Counted from the first letter of the stretch, positions 31,362 through 40,429 are shown. The stretch is DNA of 64,000 bases from Devosia sp. A8/3-2 (GCA_025452255.1 CP104974.1:1737001-1801000), one strand, 5' to 3'. The notes: generated by a model not told the origin, from the letters alone. Numbers and translations are program-made.

Positions 31362-31943
31362 CTATGAAACTCCACGCTTGCGCAAACGCTTGCCGATGAG
31401 CAGCGACAACGCCGAAACCGAGAAGTAGATGGCGCCAAATGCGGCGTATCCGGCGACGACAGGCAGGACCGCCGGCACGGGCTGTTGCGCTCGGACGACG
31501 AAAAACGCGCCAGCAAGCGCTGATTGACCGCCGCTCAGGATCATTGCCCATTGCGCGCCTGAAGATTTCCAGCGGCGGATTGCTGTGCCCAGTTGCAGCA
31601 AGCCCGACAGGATGGCCCAAACGCCAAATACCGTCAGAGCAGCGTTTAATCCAATCTGCAGGGCGATAAACACCGCCAGTGTCGTGGTCAGGCTGACGAG
31701 AACGTTGAATGCCTGCGTAGGATTATGGGCCAATCCTCCGTTGCGAGCGGCGTCGACATAGTTGGCCGCTGCGTCCCAGAGTGGGTAAATTACCAGCAGA
31801 ATGGCGCCAAGAGCTGCATTGCTCTGGCCAAGCGTGAGGGCGGAGATCACCCGTGTGGCAGAGAATGCCGCGCGGGAAATGTAGTATGTGCAAAGCCAGC
31901 GTTCCTGAATTGCTCGGGTAGAGTTTTCATCGATTGTGGTCAT
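31362..31943 (-). CDS. Membrane protein, DUF308/HdeD-like
   Basis: 193 aa with about six hydrophobic segments (for example LGAILLVIYPLWDAAANYVDAARN, LAVFIALQIGLNAALTVFGVWAILSGLLQLG, VLPVVAGYAAFGAIYFSVSALSLLIG). The repeated WAILSGLLQL-type helices and length resemble DUF308 proteins; function unknown. An operator-like sequence (31949-31967) just upstream of the start resembles the operator of the next gene, a TetR regulator, so it is probably the repressed target. Reading frame intact. Confidence 0.75.
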   Translation of the reverse strand: MTTIDENSTRAIQERWLCTYYISRAAFSATRVISALTLGQSNAALGAILLVIYPLWDAAANYVDAARNGGLAHNPTQAFNVLVSLTTTLAVFIALQIGLNAALTVFGVWAILSGLLQLGTAIRRWKSSGAQWAMILSGGQSALAGAFFVVRAQQPVPAVLPVVAGYAAFGAIYFSVSALSLLIGKRLRKRGVS

Positions 31944-31948
31944 GTTAT

Positions 31949-31967
31949 CTATCTACTAGTTGGAAGG
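31949..31967. promoter_or_regulatory. Candidate TetR operator copy before the DUF308-like gene
   Basis: CTATCTACTAGTTGGAAG matches 13 of 18 bases of the perfect palindrome upstream of the adjacent tetR-type gene and sits just before this start codon. Confidence 0.55.
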
Positions 31968-32006
31968 TTGAAGGGGTAGGCAAGTGCAAGAAAGGGTAGG
32001 GTTAGC

Positions 32007-32585
32007 TTAGTTGGAGAGGCGGGCCCGCACTGAAGCGGTGATCATGCCAAACAGTTTTGGATTGCCATGGACCCGTGCGGATAACATCCCGCCGTGTACC
32101 GCAGCCATAAAGGCCTCTGCTTCGGTCCTTGGTGCGCTTTGAAGCTGAAAGATGCCCGACTTGGCGCCACGTTCAAATGCGGATGTCAGCCATTCCGACA
32201 AAGTCTCGAAGTGAAGGCGTACTTCGGCTGCGACTTCGGCGGGTAGCGCTGGCAACTCGCTGGCCAAAAGGGCGCATATGCAAAATGGAGCGCTTGCATC
32301 AATAATGCACTTTTCCCAATAGCCGATATAATTCGAAAGCTGCTCGCCCGGGTCCTTGGCCGTTCGTTCAAGTTCGGCAAATCCGGCTCGCGCATCCTCG
32401 TGGTAGCGGAAGACCAGCGTGCGCACCAGATCGACCTTGCTTGGAAAGTGATGGTGGATGCTGGCTTTGCGAATGCCCACGACCTCGGCAATGTCCGCAT
32501 AGCTGAACCCGTTATATCCCCCTGCAAGGATCAGGGGGCGGGCAGCGGCAAGGATGTCGTCGGCGGTCGAGGAAAGATTGGTCAT
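32007..32585 (-). CDS. TetR/AcrR family transcriptional regulator
   Basis: 192 aa. N-terminal HTH: ADDILAAARPLILAGGYNGFSYADIAEVVGIRKASIHHHFPSKVDLVRTLVFRYHEDAR, a textbook TetR DNA-binding domain with the HHHFPSK recognition helix. The C-terminal ligand pocket is variable. It lies 63 bases upstream of the DUF308-like gene on the same strand, with a palindromic operator just before its own start, indicating autorepression. Reading frame intact. Confidence 0.9.
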   Translation of the reverse strand: MTNLSSTADDILAAARPLILAGGYNGFSYADIAEVVGIRKASIHHHFPSKVDLVRTLVFRYHEDARAGFAELERTAKDPGEQLSNYIGYWEKCIIDASAPFCICALLASELPALPAEVAAEVRLHFETLSEWLTSAFERGAKSGIFQLQSAPRTEAEAFMAAVHGGMLSARVHGNPKLFGMITASVRARLSN

Positions 32586-32593
32586 GAGCTTGT

Positions 32594-32611
32594 CTACCTA
32601 CTGATAGGTAG
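32594..32611. promoter_or_regulatory. TetR operator (autoregulatory)
   Basis: Perfect inverted repeat CTACCTA-CTGA-TAGGTAG, 8 bases upstream of the tetR-type start codon. Confidence 0.7.
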
Positions 32612-32855
32612 AATGTCAAGCAGCCCAATATTCGATAAGTCGAGAATGTTCTGAGCGCAACGCTCTGCGCGTGCTGGCAAGCCGCCGCAGCCGGGTTGCA
32701 GGCATTCTGTAATGCAGCCCAGACAAGCATATCTTGCTCCATTTACTGCCAATAATGATTAGAAATTGCACAAGAACGGGAGTTGCAAGATTCAGATTGC
32801 GCGCCTAGGCTCGGGTGGGCTCACTCGCCCGGTGGGCATTTGCGAGGAGAAGAAT

Positions 32856-34443
32856 ATGTCTGGTATCGAGACCGGCATGAGCCGGCGGCAACTGCTGACG
32901 ATGATCGGCACCGCGGCAGGTAGCGTTGTGATGTACAACGCGATGACCACATTGGGTTTCGCTCAGGCATCCACGTATACGGGTCCGATCAAGCTGGAGG
33001 GCGACCCCAAAGGCGCCTCCGTCTTGATCCTGGGGGCCGGCCTCGGCGGGAATGACGGCTGCCCCGGAGCTGCGGGATGCCGGCTATAAGGTACAGGTGC
33101 TTGAATATCGGGAGAAGGCCGGCGGGCGTTGCTGGACCTTGCGCGGCGGCGACACATACGTTGAGCTCGGCGGCGCGGTGCAAGAGGTCAAATTCGCCGA
33201 GGGCAATTATATAAATCCCGGTCCCCGGCGCATCCCCCATCACCATTATGGGGTTCTGGACTATTGCAAGCGCCTCGGCGTCAAGCTCGAGCCGTTCATG
33301 CAAGTGAACCACAACGCCTATCTGCATCACACGGAGGCCTTCGACGGCAAGCCTCAACGCTTCCACGAAATTGCCGCCGACTATCGTGGCCATGTCGCCG
33401 AGCTTCTCGCCAAGGTGGTCAATCAGGACGCGCTGGACGAGACTGTCTCGGAAGAAGACGCTGCGCTTTTGCTGGAATCTCTGAAGACCTATGGGGTTCT
33501 GGACGAAAACTATGCCTATGTAAAAAGCGACGACGCCTCCGAATATCGCGGCTGGGAGAAGGAGCCGGGTGGCGGCGTCGATGGCGCGCCGATTCCGTCC
33601 GAGCCCATTGGGCTGAGCGAAATATTGCAGTCGCGCCTGTGGGCAAATCTCATCACCGGGGATTCCATCGACCACCGTGGCACGATCTTCCAGCCTGTTG
33701 GTGGCATGGACATGATTGCCCGGGGTTTTGAAAAGGTGATCGGCGACCTGATCACCTATAATGCCAAGGTCACCAAAATCGAGCAGAGCGACAGCGGTGT
33801 CACCGTCACCTATGTCGACAGCAATGGCGGGGAGGGCGAGCAGACAGCGAGCGCGGATTATTGCATCTGCACCATCCCCTTCTCAATTCTTGGCCAGATC
33901 GAGCACAATTTCTCCAGCGAGATGAGCTCGATTATCGACTCCATGCATTATGCCGGATCGGTCAAGTTCGGCCTCGGAATTCAAGCGCCGCTTCTGGGAG
34001 CAGGATGAGAGAATTTATGGCGGCATAACCTATACCAACCTGCCGATCTCGCAGATTTCATACCCCTCCACCGACTATTTCAGCGATGGACCGGGCGTGC
34101 TGCTGGGGGGCTATAGTTGGGGCGCAACGGCATACCAGTTCAACGCATTGCCCCCGAAGAGCGGGTGGCCAAGGCAGTCGAATACGGCGCACAAATTCAC
34201 CCGCAATATACCCAGGAGTTCTCCAGCGGCGTTGCGGTCACCCGGCACCGTGTTCCATGGGTTCTGGGTTGCTATGGCATCTGGGCCGACAAGGAAGCGC
34301 AATATGCCACCGCCGCCGCCATGGATGGCCGCACGCTGATGGCCGGAGAGCACATCTCCTATCTACCCGCCCGGCAGGAAGGCGCCATTCTCTCCGCTTT
34401 GGATGCCGTCACGCGTCTGCACCAGCACGTCGTCAGTGCCTGA
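32856..34443 (+). CDS. Tat-exported flavin monoamine oxidase/dehydrogenase (three indels)
   Basis: About 529 aa FAD amine oxidase. N-terminus MSRRQLLTMIGTAAGSVVMYNAMTTLGFAQA (from about residue 8) is a twin-arginine signal, so the enzyme is periplasmic. Rossmann motif ILGAGLGGMTAAPELRDAGYKVQVLEYREKAGGR; C-terminal FAD site AGEHISYLPARQEGAILSALDAV. Shifts: gained A near 33050, gained G near 33977 (CTCGAATTC read as CTCGGAATTC), lost C near 34155. ATG at 32856 has GAGGAGAAG upstream. Followed by a cytochrome c and an exported RidA, which suggests electrons go to the cytochrome and not O2. The amine substrate is unknown. Confidence 0.9.
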
Positions 34444-34467
34444 TAGCGATCAGGAAAGGATCTCATC

Positions 34468-34863
34468 ATGAAATTTCTCAAGATCGTCGTCGCTCTGGCC
34501 CCGGTATCCTTGCCCGCAGCGGCAGTGGCTCAATCAGACGCTGAGATGATGTTCGCCAATCCCAGCAAGCTGACGCAGACGGATGGCAAGGATATCTACG
34601 ATGCCATCTGTGCCGGCTGCCATATGCCGGAAGGTCAAGGTGCTGTGGGCGCCGGCAAATACCCTGCGCTGGCGAATAACGAGTCCATTGAGGCTGCGGC
34701 CTATCCGATTTACGTGATTATCCACGGCCAGAAGGCAATGCCGCCCTTGGGCGGCGTACTCAGTGATGAGCAGATTGCTGCGGTCGTCGAGTACATCCGG
34801 ACCAATTTCGGGAACAATTATACCGAAGAAGTGACCGTCCAGGAGGTCACAGACTCCCGCTGA
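34468..34863 (+). CDS. Class I c-type cytochrome, exported
   Basis: 131 aa with a signal peptide (VVALAPVSLPAAAVAQ, about residues 6-22). Haem motif CAGCHMPEGQG near residue 48, candidate axial Met in GQKAMPPLGGVLSDEQIAAVVEYIR, the usual class I C-terminal helix. It starts 24 bases after the amine oxidase stop with GGAAAGGA upstream. Probable electron acceptor of the amine oxidase, analogous to the cytochrome partner described for nicotine oxidoreductase NicA2. Reading frame intact. Confidence 0.88.
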   Translation: MKFLKIVVALAPVSLPAAAVAQSDAEMMFANPSKLTQTDGKDIYDAICAGCHMPEGQGAVGAGKYPALANNESIEAAAYPIYVIIHGQKAMPPLGGVLSDEQIAAVVEYIRTNFGNNYTEEVTVQEVTDSR

Positions 34864-34922
34864 CACATCCTTGGCGGCCGGCTAGCCGACCGCCCCTCGC
34901 CACGTTTTATTGGAGTATCAAC

Positions 34923-35411
34923 TTGATCAAGCAATTTGCCCTTGCCTTCGTCGCCAGTGCGGCCCTGTCCCTTCCTGCGCTTTCGCAGGAGGTGATCCGC
35001 CACTCCAATCCGGGTTCGACCTTTCCGATAGCGCGGGCCGTCGAAGTTCCTGCCGGCAAGACCATCGTGTACCTAAGCGGAGCGGTTCCTGCGGTAATCG
35101 ATGAGAAGGCCGACCGCGCTACGACCGCAGCCTATGGAGACATGGAAACCCAGACGGTCAGCGTGCTGAGGTCCATCGAGAAAACCCTGACGGATCTCGA
35201 TCTCACACTGGGCGACGTGGTCAAGATGCAGGCCTTCCTGGTCGCGCCAGATGGTGAGCAGCTCGATTTCGAAGGATTTATGAGCGGCTATACCCAATTT
35301 TTCGGCACGACGGAGCAGCCGAATTTGCCATCTCGTTCCGTAATGACCGTTGCTGGACTCGTCAGCCCGGGTTGGCTGGTCGAAATCGAAGTCACGGCGG
35401 TACGCCCGTGA
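34923..35411 (+). CDS. RidA family protein with signal peptide
   Basis: 162 aa YjgF/YER057c/UK114 fold. Cytosolic RidA hydrolyses reactive enamines/imines; this copy has an N-terminal signal (FALAFVASAALSLPALSQ), placing it in the periplasm. Seen: GKTIVYLSGAVPAVIDE, VLRSIEKTLTDLDLTLGDVVKMQAFLV (the RidA helix) and PNLPSRSVMTVAGLVSPGWLVEIEVTAV, with the family catalytic-site Arg in PSRS. TTG start at 34923 with TTGGAG 8 bases upstream. Third gene of the amine-oxidation operon; likely clears imines released by the oxidase. Reading frame intact. Confidence 0.87.
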   Translation: MIKQFALAFVASAALSLPALSQEVIRHSNPGSTFPIARAVEVPAGKTIVYLSGAVPAVIDEKADRATTAAYGDMETQTVSVLRSIEKTLTDLDLTLGDVVKMQAFLVAPDGEQLDFEGFMSGYTQFFGTTEQPNLPSRSVMTVAGLVSPGWLVEIEVTAVRP

Positions 35412-35655
35412 AATAGGTATCGTGGCGAAAGCCGAAAGAGCTGGTAACGCTATGCGGCTCGCGACATAACGCGGGCCGAGTTTGACGCCAGAGCGCCTCT
35501 TTCACCGACAGTGCCGCCCAAAACGGTCCCGGAGCAAAAGCCTTCTTGCGAAAGCAATTGCCCCGGGATTTTGTTGCCGCATTTGTGCAGGCTGGTGCCC
35601 CGGGCTGGATAACCTCTGGCACGCCTACTGATGATTGTTTGTAGTCCTCGGCAGA

Positions 35656-36339
35656 CTAGAACTTGTAGTTGATGCCGGCGCGGACGACGCTGAAGCGTTG
35701 GGTGGCGTCGATGCTGCCGCCGGGCAAGCCGCTATAGGTCTGGGTGCCCAGATCGACATAGAGATATTCGGCTTTGACGGTGATGTTCTCGGTGGCGGCG
35801 GCTTCAAGGCCCACGCCAGCGGCCCAGCCCAGTGGTTCTTGCTCTGGCTGGTAACTACGTCGCTAGGATCGGTCACGCTCGCCGTGCCGCGGCCCCGTGC
35901 AACGCCCAGAGTTGCGTAGGGCATGACTCGGCCGAATACCATGCCGGCGCGGCCGCGCAGCGTGCCGTAGGCGTCGATGCCGACTTTGGAGGTGCCGATT
36001 CCAGCGAGGTCTTCTTCATGGCCGATGCTGGTCCAGTTGAGGTCGGCTTCACCGCCCAGCACGAAGCCGCCCATATCCATATTGTAGCCGACCCGGCCGC
36101 CCGGGTTCCAGCCACCGTAATTCTCGTCGGTTTCCACGCCGCCACCGGTGGGCTTGCGGGTCAGCTCGCCCCAGCCATAGCCGGCATTCACGCCGAGCGT
36201 AAAAGCCGCTCCAGTCGTCGCGGGCGAATAGAAGGAGCCGCCGCCGCCACTATTGCCGCCATTCCAGCCAAGATCGGCGGCGAATGCCGGAGTGGTGACT
36301 AGCAGTGCGGTGGCAAGCGCAAGGGCCTCGGCGATTCAT
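35656..36339 (-). CDS. Outer membrane beta-barrel protein, Omp25/31-like (several indels)
   Basis: About 228 aa small porin-like barrel. Signal peptide ALALATALLVTTPAFA, then DDWSGFYAGVNAGYGWGELTRKP, the usual rhizobial Omp25-type start, GFVLGGEADLNWTSIG, GRVMPYATLGVARG, and a C-terminus of AGINYKF ending in Phe. Shifts: gained C near 36330, two compensating indels near 36226 and 36206 that hide DDWSGFYA, and a lost G near 35833 before GWAAGVGLEAAATENITVKAEYLYVDLG. ATG at 36339 with GAGGA upstream. Confidence 0.86.
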
Positions 36340-36565
36340 GGTCGTCCTCGTCGGTCGGAAAATATGGGTATTGGTTTTCCGTAAAATGCGACGGAATAAA
36401 TTAACGCTGCGGTAAGGAACGTGGTTAACGTGGCCCGGCAGGGTGCTGGCAGTGTTCACTTTTTCGCGGGAGCAGGGCAGGCGCGAAGTGCCCGGGCAAA
36501 AAATGCAGTGCCGGCAGCGACGCTGTTGCGGAGCAGGGCGAGCTGCGCTAGAGAGCATGAATTGT

Positions 36566-36648
36566 GCCCCTCTGGCGGAATGGTAGACGCAGAGGACTCA
36601 AAATCCTCCGCCGCAAGGCGTGCCGGTTCGAGTCCGGCGGGGGCACCA
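36566..36648 (+). tRNA. tRNA-Leu (CAA)
   Basis: Class II tRNA with a long variable arm. Anticodon loop CTCAAAA gives anticodon CAA (codon UUG). T-arm GCCGG-TTCGAGT-CCGGC is intact and CCA is encoded. The 3' acceptor strand has only GGGGGC (six bases) against a seven-base 5' strand, so one G is probably missing from the run at 36639-36643. Confidence 0.93.
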
Positions 36649-36697
36649 ATCATTCCAGATTTGAGTTTGTCCTGCGCGCTGATCGGCGCGCGTGGCT

Positions 36698-37570
36698 CTA
36701 TGCGCCGTGTTGCTGCACGAAGCGGCTCATCAGGTTGGCGCAGAGGTCGGAATGGGTTTGGAGCAGCAGGTGGGGGCCGTCCGGGATATGCGCTTCAAGC
36801 CCGGGTAGGTCCTCGAGCCATGAGCGCGTTTCTTCGAGCTCGAAATAGGGATCGTGCCGGCCCCAGAGCAGCAAGGCCGGCGGCTGGCGGTTTTTGAGAT
36901 AAGCGGCGATCTGGTCAGAAACGGGCGACATGGTGCTGGTAGTCGCGGACCAAAGCGCGTTGCAGCTCGAGCCCGCCGGGAAGCGACATCACGCGCCAGT
37001 CTTCTTCCCAATCCTTGGGGTTCATGCGGGCGGCAATGTCGTCGGGCATGCCGCCGACATATTGGGCGCGTTCCCTCCGACGTGAGGTGGGCGTAGGCGG
37101 CCGCAGTGTTTTCGGCATCGGGCCTTTGCCAAAAAGCCCGCAGCTGCGCCCATGTCGGACCCATCCCGGTTTCATGGGCATTGGCATTCTGAATGATCAG
37201 GCCCAGCACTTGATCGGGCCGGCGCATGGCAATGTGCAGGCCCACGGGCGCGCCGTAATCATGCAGGTAAATGAACGTCTTGGTGACGCCAAGGTGATCC
37301 AATAGGCCTTCGATCAGATCAGCGAAACGCTCGAACGTGGCGGGTTCTGATAACATCGGACGCGCCATAGCCCGGCAAGTCGGGAGCGACGACGCGGCAC
37401 GATGCGGCAAGGGTCGGGATAATGGGTTTGAACATGCGCGAGGAATTGGGCATGCCGTGCAGGAGCAGGAGTCCCGGCGCATTGGTATCGCCAGCGAGCG
37501 TTACGTGAAGCGAGACTCCGTCTATGGCGATGTCCTGCTCGGTGAATTTTGGTGTGCCGCTGTCTGGCAT
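36698..37570 (-). CDS. Alpha/beta-fold hydrolase, Asp-nucleophile type (three indels)
   Basis: About 290 aa, similar to haloalkane dehalogenases/epoxide hydrolases. Seen: LLLLHGMPNSSRMFKPIIPTLA (oxyanion HGxP), VVAPDLPGYGASD, FIYLHDYGAPVGLHIAMRRPDQV (nucleophile Asp in HDYGAPV), LLLWGRHDPYF (acid Asp), and IPDGPHLLLQTH (His). Shifts: gained A near 37347 (ATCGAA read as ATCAGAA), gained G near 37075, gained T near 36921 (TTCGAC read as TTCTGAC). Start at 37570. Substrate cannot be assigned. Confidence 0.88.
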
Positions 37571-37597
37571 GGCTGCCGTCCCTTGCGATCGGTCCCT

Positions 37598-38212
37598 TCA
37601 GAATGGGCCTTGCAGATGATCGAGCCCACGCCGCTCGCGGTCGGCATCACGGTTGAAGCCGGGGGCGGAAGGGTCGAAATATTGCCAACCCTCGGCCTCG
37701 TAGCGGGCGCGGCGTTCGGCGATGTCGACCTGCTGGGCCTTGGTGAAAATGTCCTCGACCACCCCCGTCTGGCTTTCGTCGATGCGTACTGAGAGAACGC
37801 TACCGCCGCGACGCACGCCTTCGGCAAAGACATGGGCATCCTGTTCGTGCACGCCCGAGCTGGTGAAGGCGCCGATGAGGCCACCGGTGGCGCCGCCCAG
37901 CGCAGCGCCGGCAACGGCTCCGATGGCGGTGGACACCAGCCAGCCGGCGGCAATAACGGGGCCAATGCCGGGTATAGCCAAGGCGCCGAGGCCGGCGAGC
38001 AGGCCGCCCGCGCCACCGATGAGGGCGCCGATGCCGGCACCAGCGCCGGCGCCGTCGGCGGCTTTGTCATCGGCCGTGTCCTCGCCCACCTCGTCATCAA
38101 GGGTCGAGACGACGAGGGAGATATCGTCTTCGGGAATGCCGGCTGCTTCCGGGCCCCGCACCGCCTGAGCCGCCGGGGTATAGTCGTCGAAAAGGGCGGT
38201 CATGGTCTTCAT
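37598..38212 (-). CDS. General stress protein-like, glycine-rich membrane-spanning region
   Basis: 204 aa. The first 45 residues (TALFDDYTPAAQAVRGPEAAGIPEDDISLVVS) match the YflT/general-stress domain that pairs a helix with an acidic strand. Then follows a Gly/Ala-rich hydrophobic middle (IGALIGGAGGLLAGLGALAIPGIGPVIAAG, GAVAGAALGGATGGLIGAF) typical of glycine-zipper proteins, and a polar C-terminus with SGVHEQDAHVFAEGVRRGGSVLSVR. Physiological role unproven; such genes are often induced by general stress. Reading frame intact. Confidence 0.8.
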   Translation of the reverse strand: MKTMTALFDDYTPAAQAVRGPEAAGIPEDDISLVVSTLDDEVGEDTADDKAADGAGAGAGIGALIGGAGGLLAGLGALAIPGIGPVIAAGWLVSTAIGAVAGAALGGATGGLIGAFTSSGVHEQDAHVFAEGVRRGGSVLSVRIDESQTGVVEDIFTKAQQVDIAERRARYEAEGWQYFDPSAPGFNRDADRERRGLDHLQGPF

Positions 38213-38283
38213 GGCGCGTCTCCAATCCAGCTGTGTGTGGACGTGAAACGAGCAGAACGGCGCGAGCGTTCCCGAACGATGGC

Positions 38284-38706
38284 TTAGTCGGGCTTGATGG
38301 CCTTGGCATAGAGCCGCACCATGCTGAGCGGCATGCCGGGGCGCTGGAAATAGACGCGGGCGCGCAAGTCGGCCTTGCGCCCGCTGCGAAAGAGCTTGGC
38401 GCCCAGTGCCTTCTCGGCGGCCGCCTCGGGCGAGTTCACGCCATCGACCTCATGCTCCAGCGGCTCGGAGTCCCCCGATGCAAGATCGACTACGCGATAG
38501 CTTAAAGGCATATCCAATTCCCCTGTCGGGGTATCCTTAGCATGGGCCTTGGTGGCGGGCTGCACGGAATTGGTGAACTCAATTTCGAGCGCGACCTCAA
38601 TGGCTTCCTCGATCAACAGGCCAATGGCAGGGGTCTGCTGGTCCTTGGGCAGTGTGAACAGAGCCTGTTCCAACTGGTCACGGACCAGCCGCGCTTCTTT
38701 CGGCAT
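38284..38706 (-). CDS. Hypothetical protein, 140 aa
   Basis: Soluble, acidic-to-neutral protein with no signal peptide. The N-terminal part (DQLEQALFTLPKDQQTPAIGLLIEEAIEVALEIE) looks alpha-helical; the C-terminal part (LSYRVVDLASGDSEPLEHEVDGVNSPEAAAEKALG and RARVYFQRPGMPLSMVRLYA) looks like an alpha/beta domain. I do not recognise the family. Start at 38706; ten more codons to 38736 are open. It lies upstream of the stress-protein gene on the same strand. Reading frame intact. Confidence 0.65.
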   Translation of the reverse strand: MPKEARLVRDQLEQALFTLPKDQQTPAIGLLIEEAIEVALEIEFTNSVQPATKAHAKDTPTGELDMPLSYRVVDLASGDSEPLEHEVDGVNSPEAAAEKALGAKLFRSGRKADLRARVYFQRPGMPLSMVRLYAKAIKPD

Positions 38707-38975
38707 GGGTGCTCTCGCATCATTGGTTGAGACCAATCGAAACCCGCCACATTCGCTGGCGCGGACCTTTGGTTCGGCTCTTCTGAGCTGAATATCGATT
38801 GACCGCCACCATTCCAGTCAAAAAACGGCCATCAGATGACGGGATTTGCGGGCTTTTTATTCAAAGTTTCGGCGTCGATGAAGGTCAGCGCGTCACGGAT
38901 GCTGGTGGCCCAGAAGCGGAGTGAGGTTTGGCTTGAGATCAAGGTGCCGTAAACGCGAGCCAGGAGCCTGCCTTT

Positions 38976-39575
38976 TCATGTCCCGACCAATGAGTCCCAT
39001 GCCGTAAGCGCGCCGGTGACGATGCGATCGAGATCGGCCTGCTGGGCCCCATCGCGGGCTTCGATGGCGAGGCCATTGATGACCGTGGCGTAGAATGTAG
39101 CAATGGCCTGCGGGTCGGCTCCTGCCGGCACGTCGCCATCGGCAATGCCGCGCGCCAAGCGGGCGGCCAGATGATCGCGCGTGGCCTGCCGGCGGCGCGT
39201 CAGGTGGGCGCGTATCTCGGCGTTTTGCGGCGTTCCCACAGTGGCCGCGAGCACGATAAAACAGCCGGGCGGCGTATCGGGATTGAGCTGGGATTCGGCG
39301 TTGCGTCGCAGCGTTTCGGCAAAGGCAATCCGGGCGGTGGGCGCGTCATTCAAGGCGCCCGGAGAAAAGCAGCCATAGCGGTCTTCGTAGAGCTGGAGGG
39401 CTTCGAGGAACAGGTTCTCTTTGTTGCCGAAGGCGGCGTAGAGGCTGGGCTTGCCGATATCGAGCGCTTCGGAGAGGTCGCCAACCGAGGTGCCCTCATA
39501 GCCGCGCTCCCAAAACAGCAGCATGGCATCATGCAAGGCTTTGGTTCGATCAAACTCGCGCGGGCGTCCTGCCAA
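38976..39575 (-). CDS. TetR/AcrR family regulator
   Basis: About 199 aa. HTH: TKALHDAMLLFWERGYEGTSVGDLSEALDIGKPSLYAAFGNKENLFLEALQLYEDR. The C-terminal half matches the AcrR-type TetR_C domain (GCFIVLAATVGTPQNAEIRAHL). Reading is open to 39635, but the operator at 39599-39610 would then be inside the gene; a TTG at 39575 giving MAGRPREFDRTKAL is the family-like start. Divergent from the SDR gene, its likely target. Reading frame intact. Confidence 0.82.
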   Translation of the reverse strand: MAGRPREFDRTKALHDAMLLFWERGYEGTSVGDLSEALDIGKPSLYAAFGNKENLFLEALQLYEDRYGCFSPGALNDAPTARIAFAETLRRNAESQLNPDTPPGCFIVLAATVGTPQNAEIRAHLTRRRQATRDHLAARLARGIADGDVPAGADPQAIATFYATVINGLAIEARDGAQQADLDRIVTGALTAWDSLVGT

Positions 39576-39598
39576 AACCGGGTGTCCAAATGATTTTC

Positions 39599-39665
39599 TA
39601 CCGATCAGTATAAAACCGTTGACCAGCCATAACAAGCCGGTCTAGCTATTGTGTACCGATCGTTA
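39599..39665. promoter_or_regulatory. Two TetR operator sites in the tetR-SDR divergent promoter
   Basis: TACCGATCAGTA (39599-39610) and TACCGATCGTTA (39654-39665) both approximate the palindrome TACCGATCGGTA, one near each start codon. Confidence 0.65.
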
Positions 39666-39681
39666 GAAAATGGAGACGAAC

Positions 39682-40429
39682 ATGCCGTCCAAACCCGAAC
39701 TTCTCGACCGAGTGGCCCTTGTAACCGGGGGCAGCCGCGGCATTGGCGCCGCGATTGCCATTGCCACGGCGAAAGCCGGCGCCGATGTGGCATTCACCTT
39801 TGCCAGCAATGGCGAACGGGCCGAGGCGGTCAGCCGGCAGATCACCCAGCTTGGCCGCAAGGCGCTGGCATTCCGAGCCGATTCAGCCGATGCGGATGCG
39901 GTCGTGGCCGCCGTTGAACGCACGGTGAGCCATTTCGGCAAGCTCGATGTGCTGGTCAACAATGCCGGGGTCGGTGATGGCGGACCGTTCGGGGATGTCT
40001 CGCAGGCTGATTTCGACCGGCTGTTCGCCATTCACGCCGAGGCGCCGTTTTTCGCGGCGCAGGCGGCGGCGCGGCATATGCCCAATGGCGGCCGGATCAT
40101 CTCGATCGGAAGCAATCTGTCGACCCGCGTCCCCAATGCAGGCCCGGCGCTCTACGTCTCCAGCAAATCGGCGCTGATCGGCATGACGCGGGCACTGGCG
40201 CGTGAGCTGGGGCCGCAAGGGATTACCGTCAACACCGTCGATCCCGGCTCGACCGATACCGATATGAACCCCGCCAATGGGGCTCATGCCGCCGGCCAAC
40301 TGGCGCATAACGCATTGGGCCGGTTCGGTGCGCCGGACGATGTCGCAGCGGCGGTCCTGCACTGGCGGGGCCGGGGGGCGCAGCATTACCGGCAGCTCGA
40401 TTCTGGTCGATAGCGGCTTTAACGCCTAG
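39682..40429 (+). CDS. Short-chain dehydrogenase/reductase (one indel at C-terminus)
   Basis: About 248 aa NAD(P)-dependent oxidoreductase. Seen: cofactor motif ALVTGGSRGIGAAIA at about residues 12-26, LDVLVNNAGVGDGG, catalytic Ser in IISIGSNL, YxxxK as YVSSKSALIG, and PGSTDTDM. Near 40364 CACGGCGG appears as CACTGGCGG; removing the T gives the family-like end ITGSSILVDSGFNA, ending at TAG 40427-40429. ATG at 39682 follows GGAG; ATG 39670 lacks one. Probably repressed by the divergent TetR protein. Substrate unknown. Confidence 0.88.

Noticed and set aside
35412-35655. Short minus-strand frame between the RidA and outer membrane protein genes
   Set aside because: No ribosome site, overlaps the end of the RidA gene, and its composition is not protein-like; I see only plain intergenic sequence here.
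38707-38975. Possible small gene between the hypothetical protein and the TetR gene
   Set aside because: No frame with a start and ribosome site has support; treated as empty intergenic sequence.
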